From Rubrivivax sp. (GTDB lineage Bacteria; Pseudomonadota; Gammaproteobacteria; Burkholderiales; Burkholderiaceae_C), in NCBI GenBank assembly GCA_027487905.1, contig JAIYCR010000018.1, positions 1 to 64,000 of the forward strand: a stretch of DNA of 64,000 bases, in the 5' to 3' direction. Made by a program: the position numbers and the translations under genes. The notes below the pieces were generated by a model. The model saw only the letters and a program-made list of their open reading frames with translations, was not told the DNA's origin and ran no database searches. Shown here one piece after another: positions 28,101 through 35,424 of the stretch (positions within the stretch are counted from its first letter, which is position 1; every line of letters begins with the position of its first letter).

Positions 28101-28151
28101 GAGCCTGGCCAGGTGTCGAGTCCTCCGGGCGGGCGCCGTTTCGAATGACAT
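22104..28151 (-). CDS. Multidomain lipoprotein: galactose-oxidase-type copper radical oxidase fused to discoidin-like modules, beta-propeller and di-haem peroxidase-like domain
   Basis: A 2015-residue precursor with lipobox LAAC (C39). The start ATG 28151 has an AGGGAG site upstream. Residues about 70-560 align closely with fungal galactose oxidase. The radical-copper set is complete: C147 (LFCPG) and Y193 (PRAYQ) for the thioether cofactor, W211 (GGSWNGG), and copper ligands Y193, Y405-H406 (RTYHG) and H489 (VTHTV). Then follow an Ig-like module, discoidin-like repeat 1 (about 643-786), another Ig-like and a PKD module (to about 970), and a YVTN-type beta-propeller (about 970-1325). A di-haem cytochrome c peroxidase/MauG-like domain has CxxCH at 1369-1373 and 1501-1505 and the TLRDLWATAPYLHDGSA block. 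Discoidin-like repeats 2 and 3 (about 1616-1764 and 1869-2015) flank another Ig-like module. The oxidase would release H2O2 at the cell surface, where the haem domain could use it. The substrate is unknown. Confidence 0.82.
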   Translation of the reverse strand: MSFETAPARRTRHLARLARLPVAVLRAPAVLLLSVLAACGGGADAPSEAAGASGDGRLQRLALAVPAQARWSAPVDLGFVPAAAANVANGSGDGAGRVLLWSAENRFGFSAMGETSPGVPTWTALFDPATATATAPRTQAVGHTLFCPGTTNLPDGRLLVSGGSTSRVTSLYNPATDAWTQAGGTPMNLPRAYQANTLLRDGGVLTLGGSWNGGVGGKDGEVWTEGAGWRRLTGVPVAPFLTADSGGPYRSDNHMWLFPTGNGRVLHAGPSANLHWISTAGNGLVTPAGRRADDVDAMQGSAAMFEPGRILVTGGAREYVASPATASAFVIDARAELSVRRVPGMAFTRVFHNSVVLPSGEVLVIGGKDRSDAFNDDGARLVPELWNPRTETFTPLPPMSVPRTYHGVAILMPDARVLSAGSGLCGCAADQPRAQVLTPHYLLNDDGTPAVRPRITAAPTQAEFGAALNVSTDSPAASFVLIRLSSVTHTVANDQRRVPLTIRSASGNSYVLDAPSNPGIAVPGQYMLFALNGEGVPSLARTVRIGGGSVPLVDPMADLTSSVAIAATATIRSTGPLASSFSATGLPPGMAVNASTGAITGVPTAGGTYSVTVFAQNASGRTSTDFIWRVSGSGSGGGGLSARYLRLEQLSEVNGEPWASMAELELLDGSFTPMPRAGFVASASSQESIGENGLAANALDGSPLTLWHSRWSAPIAAPPHWLTVDLGSVRGLGGLRYLPRQDGMPNGSFARFAVRLSSDGINWSAPVASGDFSTLGVPASVKEIRFAGAAPVNRPPVLVTPGSQSGTVGVPLSLQPAGSDPDGQPLSWSASGLPPGLGMAPATGLISGTPTTAGVRSVVISASDGQGGTASTASFSWTIAASSAPVIQPVAAPIALAGTAVTYTASATGTGLVYAWNFGDGSPTTAFTASASASRTYAAPGLYTVSLTVRASSGAQTTRVFTQAVGPPVAAGRASMSSTVAFEPRATGNARVWAVNPDNGTVAVLDAATNTRLAEIATGAGPASLALAPNGWVWVVNRDAATISIFQGGLSVAQTLALPPASQPHGIAFAPDGRAYVALDGPGELLRINADRSLGPRLPVGPHPRQVSVTADGARVLVSRFITPPLPGEGTATVDVSPTRGGQVVSVLTASFTVQGTAVLRHSERPDSSVQGRGIPNYLGAVALAPDGRSAWVPSKQDNIRRGSLRDGLALDFQNTVRAVSSRLDLTPAGPPLEDAAARVDHDNSSVASAAVHHPSGAYLFVALETSRQVAVVDPVGRRELLRIPVGRAPQGLAVSPNGQRLYVSNFMERTVSVVDLSRLVNFGEPVLPVLASVATVGAERLSAQVLNGKRLFHDALDPRLSRDSYMSCASCHRDGGHDGRVWDFSSLGEGLRNTAALQGRAGMAHGALHWSGNFDELQDFEAQIRALAGGTGLMADAALATGTRAQPLGLAKAGVSADLDALAAYVASLERVEPSPLRNADRSLTASAQAGRTLFQNLNCASCHAGATFARSSLPPVLTDVGTLKASSGSRLGQPLTGLDTPTLRDLWATAPYLHDGSAPTVEAAIRAHTAATVPNAVAIAALSTADLARLADYLRQIGSEESVAPAPPGTGTGDGRFRFVRLEQLTEVNGGPWGSMAEFSLLSPTGAVLPRTGWVASASSQELVGEPGAAANAVDGSTASLWHTQWSGATPRPPHSFVVDLGSPQSLGGLRYLPRQDGSTNGTIAQFRFYLSNDGVAWGSPVASGDFSALGAPAALKEVRFTVGPPPANRPPAVLTPAAQTGTVGVPASLALSASDPDGQPLSFSATGLPPGLVMSPTTGVISGAPLAPGGFSVQVTVADGFGGSATTAAFGWTVAAAPVSAGRSARWVRLEQITEVNGGPWASMADFQLLGPTGAPLPRAGWIASASSQEVVGEPGAAGNAIDASTTTLWHTQWSGTTPRPPHSFTVDLGSAQALGGLRYLPRQDGMTNGTIAQFRFYLSADGVNWGAPVVSGDFGALGSGAAVREVRLPWP
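22107..23305 (-). repeat. Intragenic direct repeats encoding discoidin-like modules
   Basis: Two approximately 440-bp copies (about 22107-22545 and 22865-23305) are highly similar at the DNA level, with long identical runs. A more diverged third copy lies at about 25795-26225. All encode a module starting RLEQ(L/I)(T/S)EVNG and containing GGLRYLPRQDG. They arose by duplication within the gene. Confidence 0.8.
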
Positions 28152-28260
28152 CCTGTTGCTCCCTGGGGGCTCGGTGGCCGGACGGCGGACGATCGAAGTC
28201 ACCGAATCTACGGCCGACGGCACGCTGATTGCCGGGCGGCTCGTTTGTCTGCAGGAGAAA

Positions 28261-28280
28261 CCTCCCCCGAATGGGGGGAG
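28261..28280. promoter_or_regulatory. Perfect palindrome between divergent copper-redox genes, probable operator
   Basis: CTCCCCC and GGGGGAG arms (28262-28268 and 28274-28280) are separated by 5 bp, mid-way in the 200-bp gap between the copper radical oxidase and the cytochrome gene. The arm length, centre spacing and location suit a dimeric activator or repressor serving both directions. No regulator gene is adjacent. Confidence 0.5.
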
Positions 28281-28351
28281 TTACGGTTTGTTGCGATTGA
28301 CATCGACCGACGTTGCGCGAATGGTCCGCGGCGTCTTGTCGCGACCCGTCG

Positions 28352-28963
28352 ATGCCACCCGCCTCCCACCCCGCTTCGGCCGCTGTTCCCCCCTCGCCGC
28401 GCCCCCGGCCCGACGATTCGGGCGGCTTCACGCGCGGGTACAGCGCCCGCCGCGCCTTGGCCGCATCCCTGGCGGTGATGCTCTGCTGGACGATGCCCGG
28501 GCCGACGAAGGCTCAGGCCTCAGCGTCGGCATCGGCATCGGCATCGGCATCGGCATCGGCATCGGCCATCCAGGGGCGCCTGCTCTTCGAAGGCGACACG
28601 CCGCTGAGCGGACGCATCCGGGGCCATGTCGACGCGCTGCCACCGGCCAGCATCAGGTGCGTGAACTGCCACGTCCGAGCGTCCGAGGCCGCCGCGCTGC
28701 GCGCCCGGGCAAACGCCCCCGCCACGACGCAGGGCTTCGGCCCGCCGCTGGACGGGCCCATGCTGGCCGAACCGCGCCCCCGACGCGGCGGTCCGCCCAG
28801 CGCCTACGATGCACGGCGCCTGTGCACCGCCCTGCGCGAAGGGCTGGACCCGAACCATGTCCGCATGGCGCGCAACATGCCGATCTACCAGTTGTCGGAC
28901 CGGGACTGCGACCACCTCTGGGCCTATCTCGCCGGCAGACCGACGCTGCAGGCCAGACCATGA
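28352..28963 (+). CDS. Small secreted c-type cytochrome with hexapeptide-type Ser-Ala repeat
   Basis: About 203 residues from ATG 28352; an ATG further upstream at 28313 or downstream at 28478 is possible. A hydrophobic signal segment (RALAASLAVMLCWTM) is followed by a Ser-Ala repeat, then a domain with one haem motif CVNCH. The C-terminal IYQLSDRDCDHLWAYLAGRP helix is like those of class I cytochromes, with Met residues (RMARNM) available as haem ligand. The gene is coupled to a SCO-type copper chaperone (4-bp overlap) and divergent from the copper radical oxidase fusion. It may be that enzyme's electron partner; this is an inference from position. Confidence 0.72.
   Translation: MPPASHPASAAVPPSPRPRPDDSGGFTRGYSARRALAASLAVMLCWTMPGPTKAQASASASASASASASASAIQGRLLFEGDTPLSGRIRGHVDALPPASIRCVNCHVRASEAAALRARANAPATTQGFGPPLDGPMLAEPRPRRGGPPSAYDARRLCTALREGLDPNHVRMARNMPIYQLSDRDCDHLWAYLAGRPTLQARP
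28526..28567 (+). repeat. In-frame hexanucleotide microsatellite (TCGGCA)n
   Basis: Six perfect TCGGCA units plus a seventh imperfect copy encode alternating Ser-Ala just after the signal peptide of the cytochrome. Unit gain or loss would change linker length without shifting frame. Confidence 0.9.
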
Positions 28964-29583
28964 TGAACCGCCGCCGCTGGGTCGCAGGCGCCGCGCTGGC
29001 TGCGGCAGCCGCGGCACGCAGCCCTGCCCAGGCCCGAATCCCCAGCGCTGAAAGCGCGCAGCTTGCACCGCCCCACGCCGATTTCGGCCCCGTCGTCCCG
29101 CCGCGGCCCGCGCCGGCGTTACCGGTTCGCACGTCCACCTCGCAGGACACCGATCTCCCCCGGCTGCTTGAGGGCAGAGCCTGTGCTGTCCAGCTGATGT
29201 TCACCGGCTGCAGCGCCACCTGCCCCATCCAGGGAGCGGTCTTCGCCGACACGGCCCGCCGACTGTCCGCGGCCGGGCTGGAGGAGCGCTCGGTTCGCCT
29301 GCTGTCCCTGAGCATCGACCCGCTCGGCGACTCACCAGCCGCCCTGCATGCCTGGTTGCGCCAGCATGGGGGGAGCCCTCTGTGGATGGCAGCCGTCCCG
29401 CGACGCGCCGACGGTGGTCGGCGAATGCTCGATTTCCTGAGGGCAGGCCGGCCCGGGCCGGACCCTCACACCGGCCAGGTGCATGTCTTCGACCGCCAGG
29501 GCCGCTGGGTGTTCAAGAGCGCAGACCTGCCGTCCTCGCGCGAGATCGTCGGCTGGCTCGAGCGGGTGGCATCGCAGCGCTAG
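28960..29583 (+). CDS. SCO1/SenC/PrrC-like copper chaperone or thiol-disulfide protein
   Basis: A 207-residue exported thioredoxin-fold protein. The signal begins MMNRRRWVAGAALAAAAAA. The copper/redox motif CxxxC is in FTGCSATCPIQG, and a downstream histidine (PHTGQVHVFD) is placed like the third copper ligand of SCO proteins. It overlaps the cytochrome stop by 4 bp. SCO proteins normally deliver copper to cytochrome oxidase. In Streptomyces, Sco is also needed to mature the copper radical oxidase GlxA. The divergent oxidase makes that second role plausible here. No cytochrome oxidase genes are in the window. Confidence 0.82.
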   Translation: MMNRRRWVAGAALAAAAAARSPAQARIPSAESAQLAPPHADFGPVVPPRPAPALPVRTSTSQDTDLPRLLEGRACAVQLMFTGCSATCPIQGAVFADTARRLSAAGLEERSVRLLSLSIDPLGDSPAALHAWLRQHGGSPLWMAAVPRRADGGRRMLDFLRAGRPGPDPHTGQVHVFDRQGRWVFKSADLPSSREIVGWLERVASQR

Positions 29584-29602
29584 CCCCACGTCTCCTTCGC
29601 TT

Positions 29603-29625
29603 GCGCGCCGGCCACCCGGGCGCGC
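29603..29625. terminator. Hairpin between SCO gene and lplT
   Basis: A 7-bp GCGCGCC/GGCGCGC stem in the 51-bp convergent gap. There is no U-tract, so the call rests on position. Confidence 0.35.
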
Positions 29626-29634
29626 GGGCGCATC

Positions 29635-30912
29635 TCAGTGCTGGTCCGTCCGCGCCAGCGCCAGCAGCCGCTCGACCTCGGTGCCGTGGCGCTGCAGGTT
29701 GCGTCGGTGCCAGCGTCCGATCAGCGTCATCGTTCCGGCCACCACCACGCCGAACACCGTGATGGCCACGAAGGCGTTCAGGCCCACCCGCGTCATGCCC
29801 ACATAGAACGCGCCCAGGAAGAGGATGCAGGCCTGCTCGTTGAAGTTCTGGACGGCGATCGAACGCCCCGCCCCCATCAGGTTGTGACCCCGGTGCTGCA
29901 GCAGCGCGTTCATCGGCACGACGAGATAGCCGCCGATGGCCCCCAGCACGACGAGGAAAGGAGCGGCCACCCAGACGTTGTCGATGAAGACCATCAGGAT
30001 GACCAGCAGGCCCATGCCGATGCCCAGCGGGATGACGTCGGTGGCGCGGTCCAGCCGGCAGCGCACCGACGCCACCACCGCCCCCACGGCCGTCCCGATG
30101 GCCACCACGCCCACCAGCGTGGAGGCCTGCGTGGTGCTGTAGCCCAGCGCCGCGGCCGCCCAGGCCAGCACGATGTAGCGCAGGTTGCCGCTCACGCCCC
30201 AGAACAGCGTCGTGGTGGCCAGCGAGATCTGCCCGAGCTTGTCGTGCCACAGCCGCGTGTTGCACTGCCAGAAGTCCGCCACCAGCACGCCCAGGTGGCG
30301 CGGCACCGGCTGCAGCGGCGCGTGCGTGTCCGGAATGCGCAGGTTGAAGAAGGCGGCGGTGGCGTAGAAAAGGATGATGAAGGCAATCGCCGCTTCACTG
30401 GGACTGTCGATGTGGGTGTCCACCCAGGGCAGGTCCAGGCTGAGCAGCGCCGGCGACAGCAGCGGCCCCACCAGCTGCCCGCCCAGCAGCACCCCGAGGA
30501 TGATCGAGCCGATGGTCAGCCCCTCGATCCAGCCGTTGGCCTTGACCAGCTGCGAGGCCGGCAGCAGCTCGGTGAGGATGCCGTACTTGGCCGGCGAATA
30601 GGCGGCAGCGCCCAGCCCGACCACTGCATAAGCCACCAGCGGGTGGCTGCCGAACAGCATCATCAGGCAGCCGCCCACCTTGATGAGGTTGCTCACGAAC
30701 ATCACCCGGCCCTTGGGCACGGCGTCCGCGAACGCGCCCACCAGCGGGGCGAGGATCACGTAGAACAAGGCGAACATCGGCACCAGGGCCGCACGTTGCC
30801 ATTCGGGTTGGCCGGTGGTTCGCAGCAACTCGACCGCGGCGACAAACAAGGCGTTGTCGGCCAGCGAGCTGAAGAACTGCGCCGACATGATGGTGTGAAA
30901 GCCTTTTTTCAT
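29635..30912 (-). CDS. lplT: Lysophospholipid transporter LplT
   Basis: A 425-residue major-facilitator-superfamily protein with twelve predicted helices, beginning MKKGFHTIMSAQFFSSLADNA, which is nearly diagnostic of LplT. Other family segments are GAFADAVPKGRVMFVSNL and YSPAKYGILTELLP. It flips lysophosphatidylethanolamine across the inner membrane for re-acylation. In enterobacteria it works with the acyltransferase Aas, often fused or adjacent; no aas gene is seen here. It is divergent from alr with a 120-bp gap. Confidence 0.93.
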   Translation of the reverse strand: MKKGFHTIMSAQFFSSLADNALFVAAVELLRTTGQPEWQRAALVPMFALFYVILAPLVGAFADAVPKGRVMFVSNLIKVGGCLMMLFGSHPLVAYAVVGLGAAAYSPAKYGILTELLPASQLVKANGWIEGLTIGSIILGVLLGGQLVGPLLSPALLSLDLPWVDTHIDSPSEAAIAFIILFYATAAFFNLRIPDTHAPLQPVPRHLGVLVADFWQCNTRLWHDKLGQISLATTTLFWGVSGNLRYIVLAWAAAALGYSTTQASTLVGVVAIGTAVGAVVASVRCRLDRATDVIPLGIGMGLLVILMVFIDNVWVAAPFLVVLGAIGGYLVVPMNALLQHRGHNLMGAGRSIAVQNFNEQACILFLGAFYVGMTRVGLNAFVAITVFGVVVAGTMTLIGRWHRRNLQRHGTEVERLLALARTDQH

Positions 30913-31032
30913 GTCTGGCCGGCGCCACCGTCGGGCGGGGCAGCGCCTGACGGCTCGTCTCCTGTTCGGCCCGGGTTATAGCACGCAGGTACAGCCCAAA
31001 ATGGCGGCTCTTCCCCGACTTGCCGGCCCGCC

Positions 31033-32190
31033 ATGCCCCGTCCGATCGAAGCGCTCGTCCACACCCAGGCCCTGGCCGGCAACCTGCAGCGGCTGCGCCT
31101 CGCAGCGGGCGATGCCCGGGTCTGGGCGGTCGTCAAGGCCGATGCCTACGGCCACGGCATCGAGCGCGTCTACCCGGCCCTGATGGGCGCGGACGGTTTC
31201 GCCTTGCTCGACCTGGCCGAGGCCGAGCGGGTGCGCGCGCTGGGCTGGCGCGGCCCGGTGCTGCTGCTCGAAGGCGTGTTCGAACCGCGCGACCTGGAGA
31301 CCTGCTCGCGCCTGCGGCTGTGGCACACCATCCACCGCGAGGAGCAGATCGACTGGCTGGCCGCCCACAAGACCCGCGATGCGCACACGGTAGTGCTCAA
31401 GCTGAACAGCGGCATGAACCGGCTGGGGCTGCAGCCGCGCGCCTTCCGCCAGGCCTGGACGCGGCTCGATGCACTGGCCCAGGTGGAAGCGATCGTGCTG
31501 GCCACGCACTTCTCCGACGCCGACGGACCGCGCGGCATCGCCCACCAGATGGAGGTCTTCGCCGAAGCCACCCGCGACCTGCCCGGAGAGCGATCGGTGG
31601 CCAACAGCGCCGCTCTTCTGCGCCACGGTCGCGCCGACGGTGGCGCGGCCGAGGCCGCAGCCGGGGCCGACCAGGTGCGCTCGGACTGGGTGCGACCGGG
31701 CATCGCCGTCTACGGCTCCTCGCCCGACCACCCGGAGCACACGATCGCGCACTGGGGCCTGTTGCCGGCGATGAGCCTGCGCGCCCGCATCCTGGCCACG
31801 CAGTCGCTGGCGCCCGGGGACACCGTGGGCTACGGCAGCCGCTTCACTGCCCGGGAGCCGCTGCGCATCGGCGTGGTCGCCTGCGGCTACGCCGACGGCT
31901 ATCCGCGCGGGGCCCCGTGCAGCGGCCTGCCTGGCGAGCCCGTCACGCCGGTGCTGGTCAACGGACGCAGAAGCCGCCTGCTTGGCCGCGTGTCGATGGA
32001 CATGCTGACGGTGGATCTCTCCGGCTTTTCGGCGGACGAGGCCGGCGTGGGCAGCGAGGTCACGCTGTGGGGCCGCGCGGGCGACGGCTCGGTGCTGGCC
32101 ATCGACGAAGTCGCGCAGGCCGCCGGAACGATCGGCTACGAGCTGATGTGCGCCCTCGCGCGGCGGGTCACCGTGCGTTGCGTCGATTGA
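31033..32190 (+). CDS. alr: Alanine racemase (Alr/DadX)
   Basis: PLP enzyme making D-alanine for peptidoglycan. The 385-residue protein carries the PLP lysine K35 in [10 protein letters not shown], the substrate-binding region [11 protein letters not shown], the catalytic tyrosine region [11 protein letters not shown] and the C-terminal [12 protein letters not shown] block. An approximately 10-residue insert ([12 protein letters not shown]) lies before [12 protein letters not shown]. The small convergent gap to the LysE-type gene (36 bp) shows no clear terminator. No paralogue is in the window, so whether it is the biosynthetic or the catabolic racemase cannot be told. Confidence 0.95.
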   Translation: MPRPIEALVHTQALAGNLQRLRLAAGDARVWAVVKADAYGHGIERVYPALMGADGFALLDLAEAERVRALGWRGPVLLLEGVFEPRDLETCSRLRLWHTIHREEQIDWLAAHKTRDAHTVVLKLNSGMNRLGLQPRAFRQAWTRLDALAQVEAIVLATHFSDADGPRGIAHQMEVFAEATRDLPGERSVANSAALLRHGRADGGAAEAAAGADQVRSDWVRPGIAVYGSSPDHPEHTIAHWGLLPAMSLRARILATQSLAPGDTVGYGSRFTAREPLRIGVVACGYADGYPRGAPCSGLPGEPVTPVLVNGRRSRLLGRVSMDMLTVDLSGFSADEAGVGSEVTLWGRAGDGSVLAIDEVAQAAGTIGYELMCALARRVTVRCVD

Positions 32191-32226
32191 CCCTCGGCCA
32201 GCGCGGCAAGGCGCCGGTCGCCCGGT

Positions 32227-32913
32227 TCACTGCGCCTCAGCGCCGCGCTTGAAACCCGCCAGCAACAGGCCGGCGGCCACGAAGAGACCGCCGAACACGC
32301 GGTTCAGCCGGCGCTGATGGCGCGCCGACTTCAAGGCACCGAGCACCCGGGCGGCCAGCAAGGTGTAGCCGGCCATCACCACCAGGTCGGTGAAACCCAG
32401 GGTCAGCCCCACCACCAGGTACTGCAGCAGCAGGGGTTCGGTGAGCTGCAGGAACTGCGGCACGACGGCGAGCATGAACACGGTGCCCTTGGGGTTGACC
32501 GCGTTGATCGTCCAGCCGCGCAGCACCAGGTCGCGCCGGCGGGTGTGCGGCCGCTCGGTGGCTACGGCGAGCGGCGCGGGCAGTTCGGCTCGGCCGCTTT
32601 CATCGCCGACGGACGACGGCGCCTCGCGCACCGGCGCACGCCACTGCTGGACGCCCATCCAGACGAGGTAGGCCACGCCGCACCACTTGACCACCGCGAA
32701 GGCGATGCTGGAGGTGGCGATCAGCACGCCCAGGCCCAGCACCACCACGACGAGCTGGGTCCAGATGCCCAGCACCAGTCCGATGGTCATCCAGTAGCCA
32801 CGGCGGAATCCGTGCTGCAGCCCGGCGCTCATCGCGGCCACGGCGCCCGGCCCGGGCGACAGGCTGATCGCCCAGGAGGCCGCGAAGAAGGCGATCCACA
32901 CACTCGGTTCCAT
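32227..32913 (-). CDS. LysE/RhtB family amino-acid exporter
   Basis: A 228-residue membrane protein with about six helices and the family signature SLSPGPGAVAAMSAGLQHG near the N-terminus, plus NPKGTVFMLAVVPQF in the middle. Family members export lysine, threonine, homoserine or related amino acids. A hydrophilic loop (about 110-140) lies in the middle. It is transcribed in the same direction as, and 25 bp downstream of, an EamA-type transporter, suggesting a small efflux operon. The substrate is unknown. Confidence 0.9.
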   Translation of the reverse strand: MEPSVWIAFFAASWAISLSPGPGAVAAMSAGLQHGFRRGYWMTIGLVLGIWTQLVVVVLGLGVLIATSSIAFAVVKWCGVAYLVWMGVQQWRAPVREAPSSVGDESGRAELPAPLAVATERPHTRRRDLVLRGWTINAVNPKGTVFMLAVVPQFLQLTEPLLLQYLVVGLTLGFTDLVVMAGYTLLAARVLGALKSARHQRRLNRVFGGLFVAAGLLLAGFKRGAEAQ

Positions 32914-32938
32914 GGGTCTTTTACTTTCCAGGTTCGGT

Positions 32939-33838
32939 TCAGGCGACGCTGGGCGCCGGGCGTTGCGTTCGGGTGGCGAACCACAGGCTGGCCAGGCACA
33001 GCGCCATGCCCAGCCACGACAGCAGGCCCGGCCGCCAGCCCTCCAGTGCTGCCGACACCGCCAGTGCCACCACCGGGATGATGATCGAGGTCAGGCTGGC
33101 CCGGGCCGGCCCCTCGCGCTCGGCCAGGCGGAAATAGGCCAGGAAGGCCACCACCGAGCCGAACACCGCCAGGTAGAGCAGCGACAGCCCATAGGACGCT
33201 CGCGGGTCCCAGTGGGGCCCACCCCCGGCCACGGCGCCCGCCAGCAGCAAGGCGCAGCCCCAGGCCATGCCCATGCCGATGACGGCGGCCAGCCCCACGC
33301 CGCGCGGCCGAACGCGCTGCGCCATGCGCAGCGTGCCCACGTTGCCGAGCACGGCAGCCACCACCGCGCCCAGCCCGAAGAGCAAGCCCAGCCCCGCATC
33401 GGCCCGCTCGCTGGCCCCGGCGATCTCCGGCGCGAACACCAGCACCACGCCCAGCACGCCGACCGTGGCCGCCGCGGCGAAGCGACGCGTCACCGGCTGA
33501 CCAAAGAAGAGCGCACCCGTGAGCGCATTGCCGAACACCATCAAGGTGAACAGCACCGCCACCAGCCCGGACGGGATGTAGCGCTCCGCCCAGTACACGC
33601 CCAGGTAGTTCAGGCCGTACTGGATGGCGCCGGTCAGGGCCAGCACCGCATGCTCGCGCGGCGTGAAGCGCAGGCTGCCCCGCTGCAGCAGCACCCACCC
33701 GAGCAGCAGCAGCGCGGCAAGCCCGAAGCGGTAGGCCACCGAATCGACGATGGGCACCGGGCCGAGCTGATAGAGGATGACGTGCCAGGTGGACGCCCAG
33801 ATGAGGGTGGGCGTCCAGAAGAGCCAGCGGGAGGACAT
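32939..33838 (-). CDS. EamA/DMT family transporter
   Basis: A 299-residue protein of the drug/metabolite transporter superfamily with ten predicted helices in two EamA repeats: about 5-130 (IWASTWHVILYQLGPVP, SGLVAVLFTLMVFGNAL) and 150-290 (AVFGSVVAFLAYFRLAEREG, SIIIPVVALAVSA). Members export metabolites or amino acids; the substrate here cannot be assigned. ATG 33838 places the first helix immediately at the N-terminus. It is divergent from radA. Confidence 0.88.
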   Translation of the reverse strand: MSSRWLFWTPTLIWASTWHVILYQLGPVPIVDSVAYRFGLAALLLLGWVLLQRGSLRFTPREHAVLALTGAIQYGLNYLGVYWAERYIPSGLVAVLFTLMVFGNALTGALFFGQPVTRRFAAAATVGVLGVVLVFAPEIAGASERADAGLGLLFGLGAVVAAVLGNVGTLRMAQRVRPRGVGLAAVIGMGMAWGCALLLAGAVAGGGPHWDPRASYGLSLLYLAVFGSVVAFLAYFRLAEREGPARASLTSIIIPVVALAVSAALEGWRPGLLSWLGMALCLASLWFATRTQRPAPSVA

Positions 33839-33970
33839 GGGAAGCAAGCGGGTTCGAGGACGGGCGCGCAGGACCGGTGGCGGCAGGCCATGGAGGGGGC
33901 CGCGATGATGCCCGCGCCCATCCCGCGGCGCTGTCGCCTGCGGCACCTGCGCAGCCGGCCACAATGCCCC

Positions 33971-35368
33971 ATGGCCCGCGACAAGACCGTCTACACCTGC
34001 TCCGACTGCGGCGGCACCAGCCCCAAGTGGCTGGGTCGCTGCCCGCACTGCAGCGCCTGGAACACCCTGGTCGAAGGGGTGAGCGAGCCCACCGGCGGCA
34101 AGGGCCACCGCTTTGCCGCTCTGGCCGGCACCCAGCCCATCGCCACGCTGGCCGACATCGAGGCACGCGACGTGGACCGCCAGCCCACGGGCATCGACGA
34201 ACTCGATCGGGTGCTGGGCGGCGGCCTCGTGGCCGGTGGCGTGGTGCTCATCGGCGGAGACCCCGGCATCGGCAAGAGCACGCTCTTGCTGCAGGCGCTG
34301 GACGCGCTGTCGCGCAGCGTGGCCACGCTGTACGTCACCGGCGAGGAAAGCGGCTCGCAGGTGGCCATGCGCTCGCGCCGGCTGGGCCTGGGGCCGGCCG
34401 GGGGCGAGGACGCGCCCGGCCACGGCTCCAAGGTACGGGTGCTGGCGGAGATCCAGCTCGAGCGCATCGCCGCCGCGCTGGAAGCCGAGTCGCCCGCAGT
34501 GTGCGTGGTCGATTCCATCCAGACGCTCTACAGCGAGCAGCTCACCTCCGCGCCGGGCTCGGTGGCGCAGGTGCGCGAGTGCGCCGCGCAGCTCACCCGG
34601 CTGGCCAAGTCCAGCGGCACCACGATCATCCTGGTGGGCCATGTCACCAAGGAGGGGGCCATCGCCGGCCCCCGCGTGCTCGAGCACATCGTCGACACGG
34701 TGCTCTATTTCGAAGGCGACACCCACTCGAGCTTCCGGTTGGTGCGGGCCATCAAGAACCGTTTCGGCGCGGTCAACGAGATCGGCGTGTTCGCCATGAC
34801 CGAGCGCGGCCTCAAGGGCGTGGCCAACCCGAGCGCCATCTTCCTGTCCACCCACGGAGCACCGGTGCCGGGGGCCTGCGTGCTGGTCACGCTCGAAGGC
34901 ACGCGGCCGCTGCTGGTGGAGATCCAGGCCCTGGTGGACACCGGCGGCCCGAGCCCGCGTCGCCTGAGCGTCGGCCTGGACCGCGACCGCCTGGCCATGC
35001 TGCTGGCCGTGCTGCACCGGCACGGCGGCATCGCCTGCGGCGACCAGGACGTGTTCGTCAACGCCGTGGGCGGCGTGCGCATCAGCGAGCCCGCGGCCGA
35101 CCTGGCGGTGCTGCTGGCCATCCACAGCAGCCTGCGCGGCCGCGCGCTGCCCGAGGGCTTCATCGCCTTCGGCGAGGTCGGCCTGGCCGGCGAGGTGCGG
35201 CCGGCCCCGCGCGGGCAGGAGCGCCTGCGCGAGGCGGCCAAGCTCGGTTTCCGCCTCGCCCTGGTGCCCAGCGCCAATGCGCCGAAGCGGCCGATCGAAG
35301 GGCTGGAGGTCATCGCGGTGGACCGCATCGAGCAGGCACTGGAAGCCTGGCGGGAACGATCCGGTTGA
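33971..35368 (+). CDS. radA: DNA repair protein RadA
   Basis: A 465-residue RecA-like helicase acting in recombination intermediates. The N-terminal zinc finger is CSDCGGTSPKWLGRCPHC. The ATPase core has Walker A GGDPGIGKSTL and the RadA-specific motif KNRFG (AIKNRFGAVNEIGVFAM). The C-terminal domain is Lon-protease-like (GLAGEVRPAPRGQERLREA) without a protease active site. ATG 33971 begins MARDKTVYTC, the typical start. A small DUF1232 gene follows after 56 bp. Confidence 0.96.
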   Translation: MARDKTVYTCSDCGGTSPKWLGRCPHCSAWNTLVEGVSEPTGGKGHRFAALAGTQPIATLADIEARDVDRQPTGIDELDRVLGGGLVAGGVVLIGGDPGIGKSTLLLQALDALSRSVATLYVTGEESGSQVAMRSRRLGLGPAGGEDAPGHGSKVRVLAEIQLERIAAALEAESPAVCVVDSIQTLYSEQLTSAPGSVAQVRECAAQLTRLAKSSGTTIILVGHVTKEGAIAGPRVLEHIVDTVLYFEGDTHSSFRLVRAIKNRFGAVNEIGVFAMTERGLKGVANPSAIFLSTHGAPVPGACVLVTLEGTRPLLVEIQALVDTGGPSPRRLSVGLDRDRLAMLLAVLHRHGGIACGDQDVFVNAVGGVRISEPAADLAVLLAIHSSLRGRALPEGFIAFGEVGLAGEVRPAPRGQERLREAAKLGFRLALVPSANAPKRPIEGLEVIAVDRIEQALEAWRERSG

Positions 35369-35424
35369 TCGGCGGTCCAAGGGGTTCCATCCATCCTGCC
35401 CCCAGGGCACACCGGAGCCTGTCC

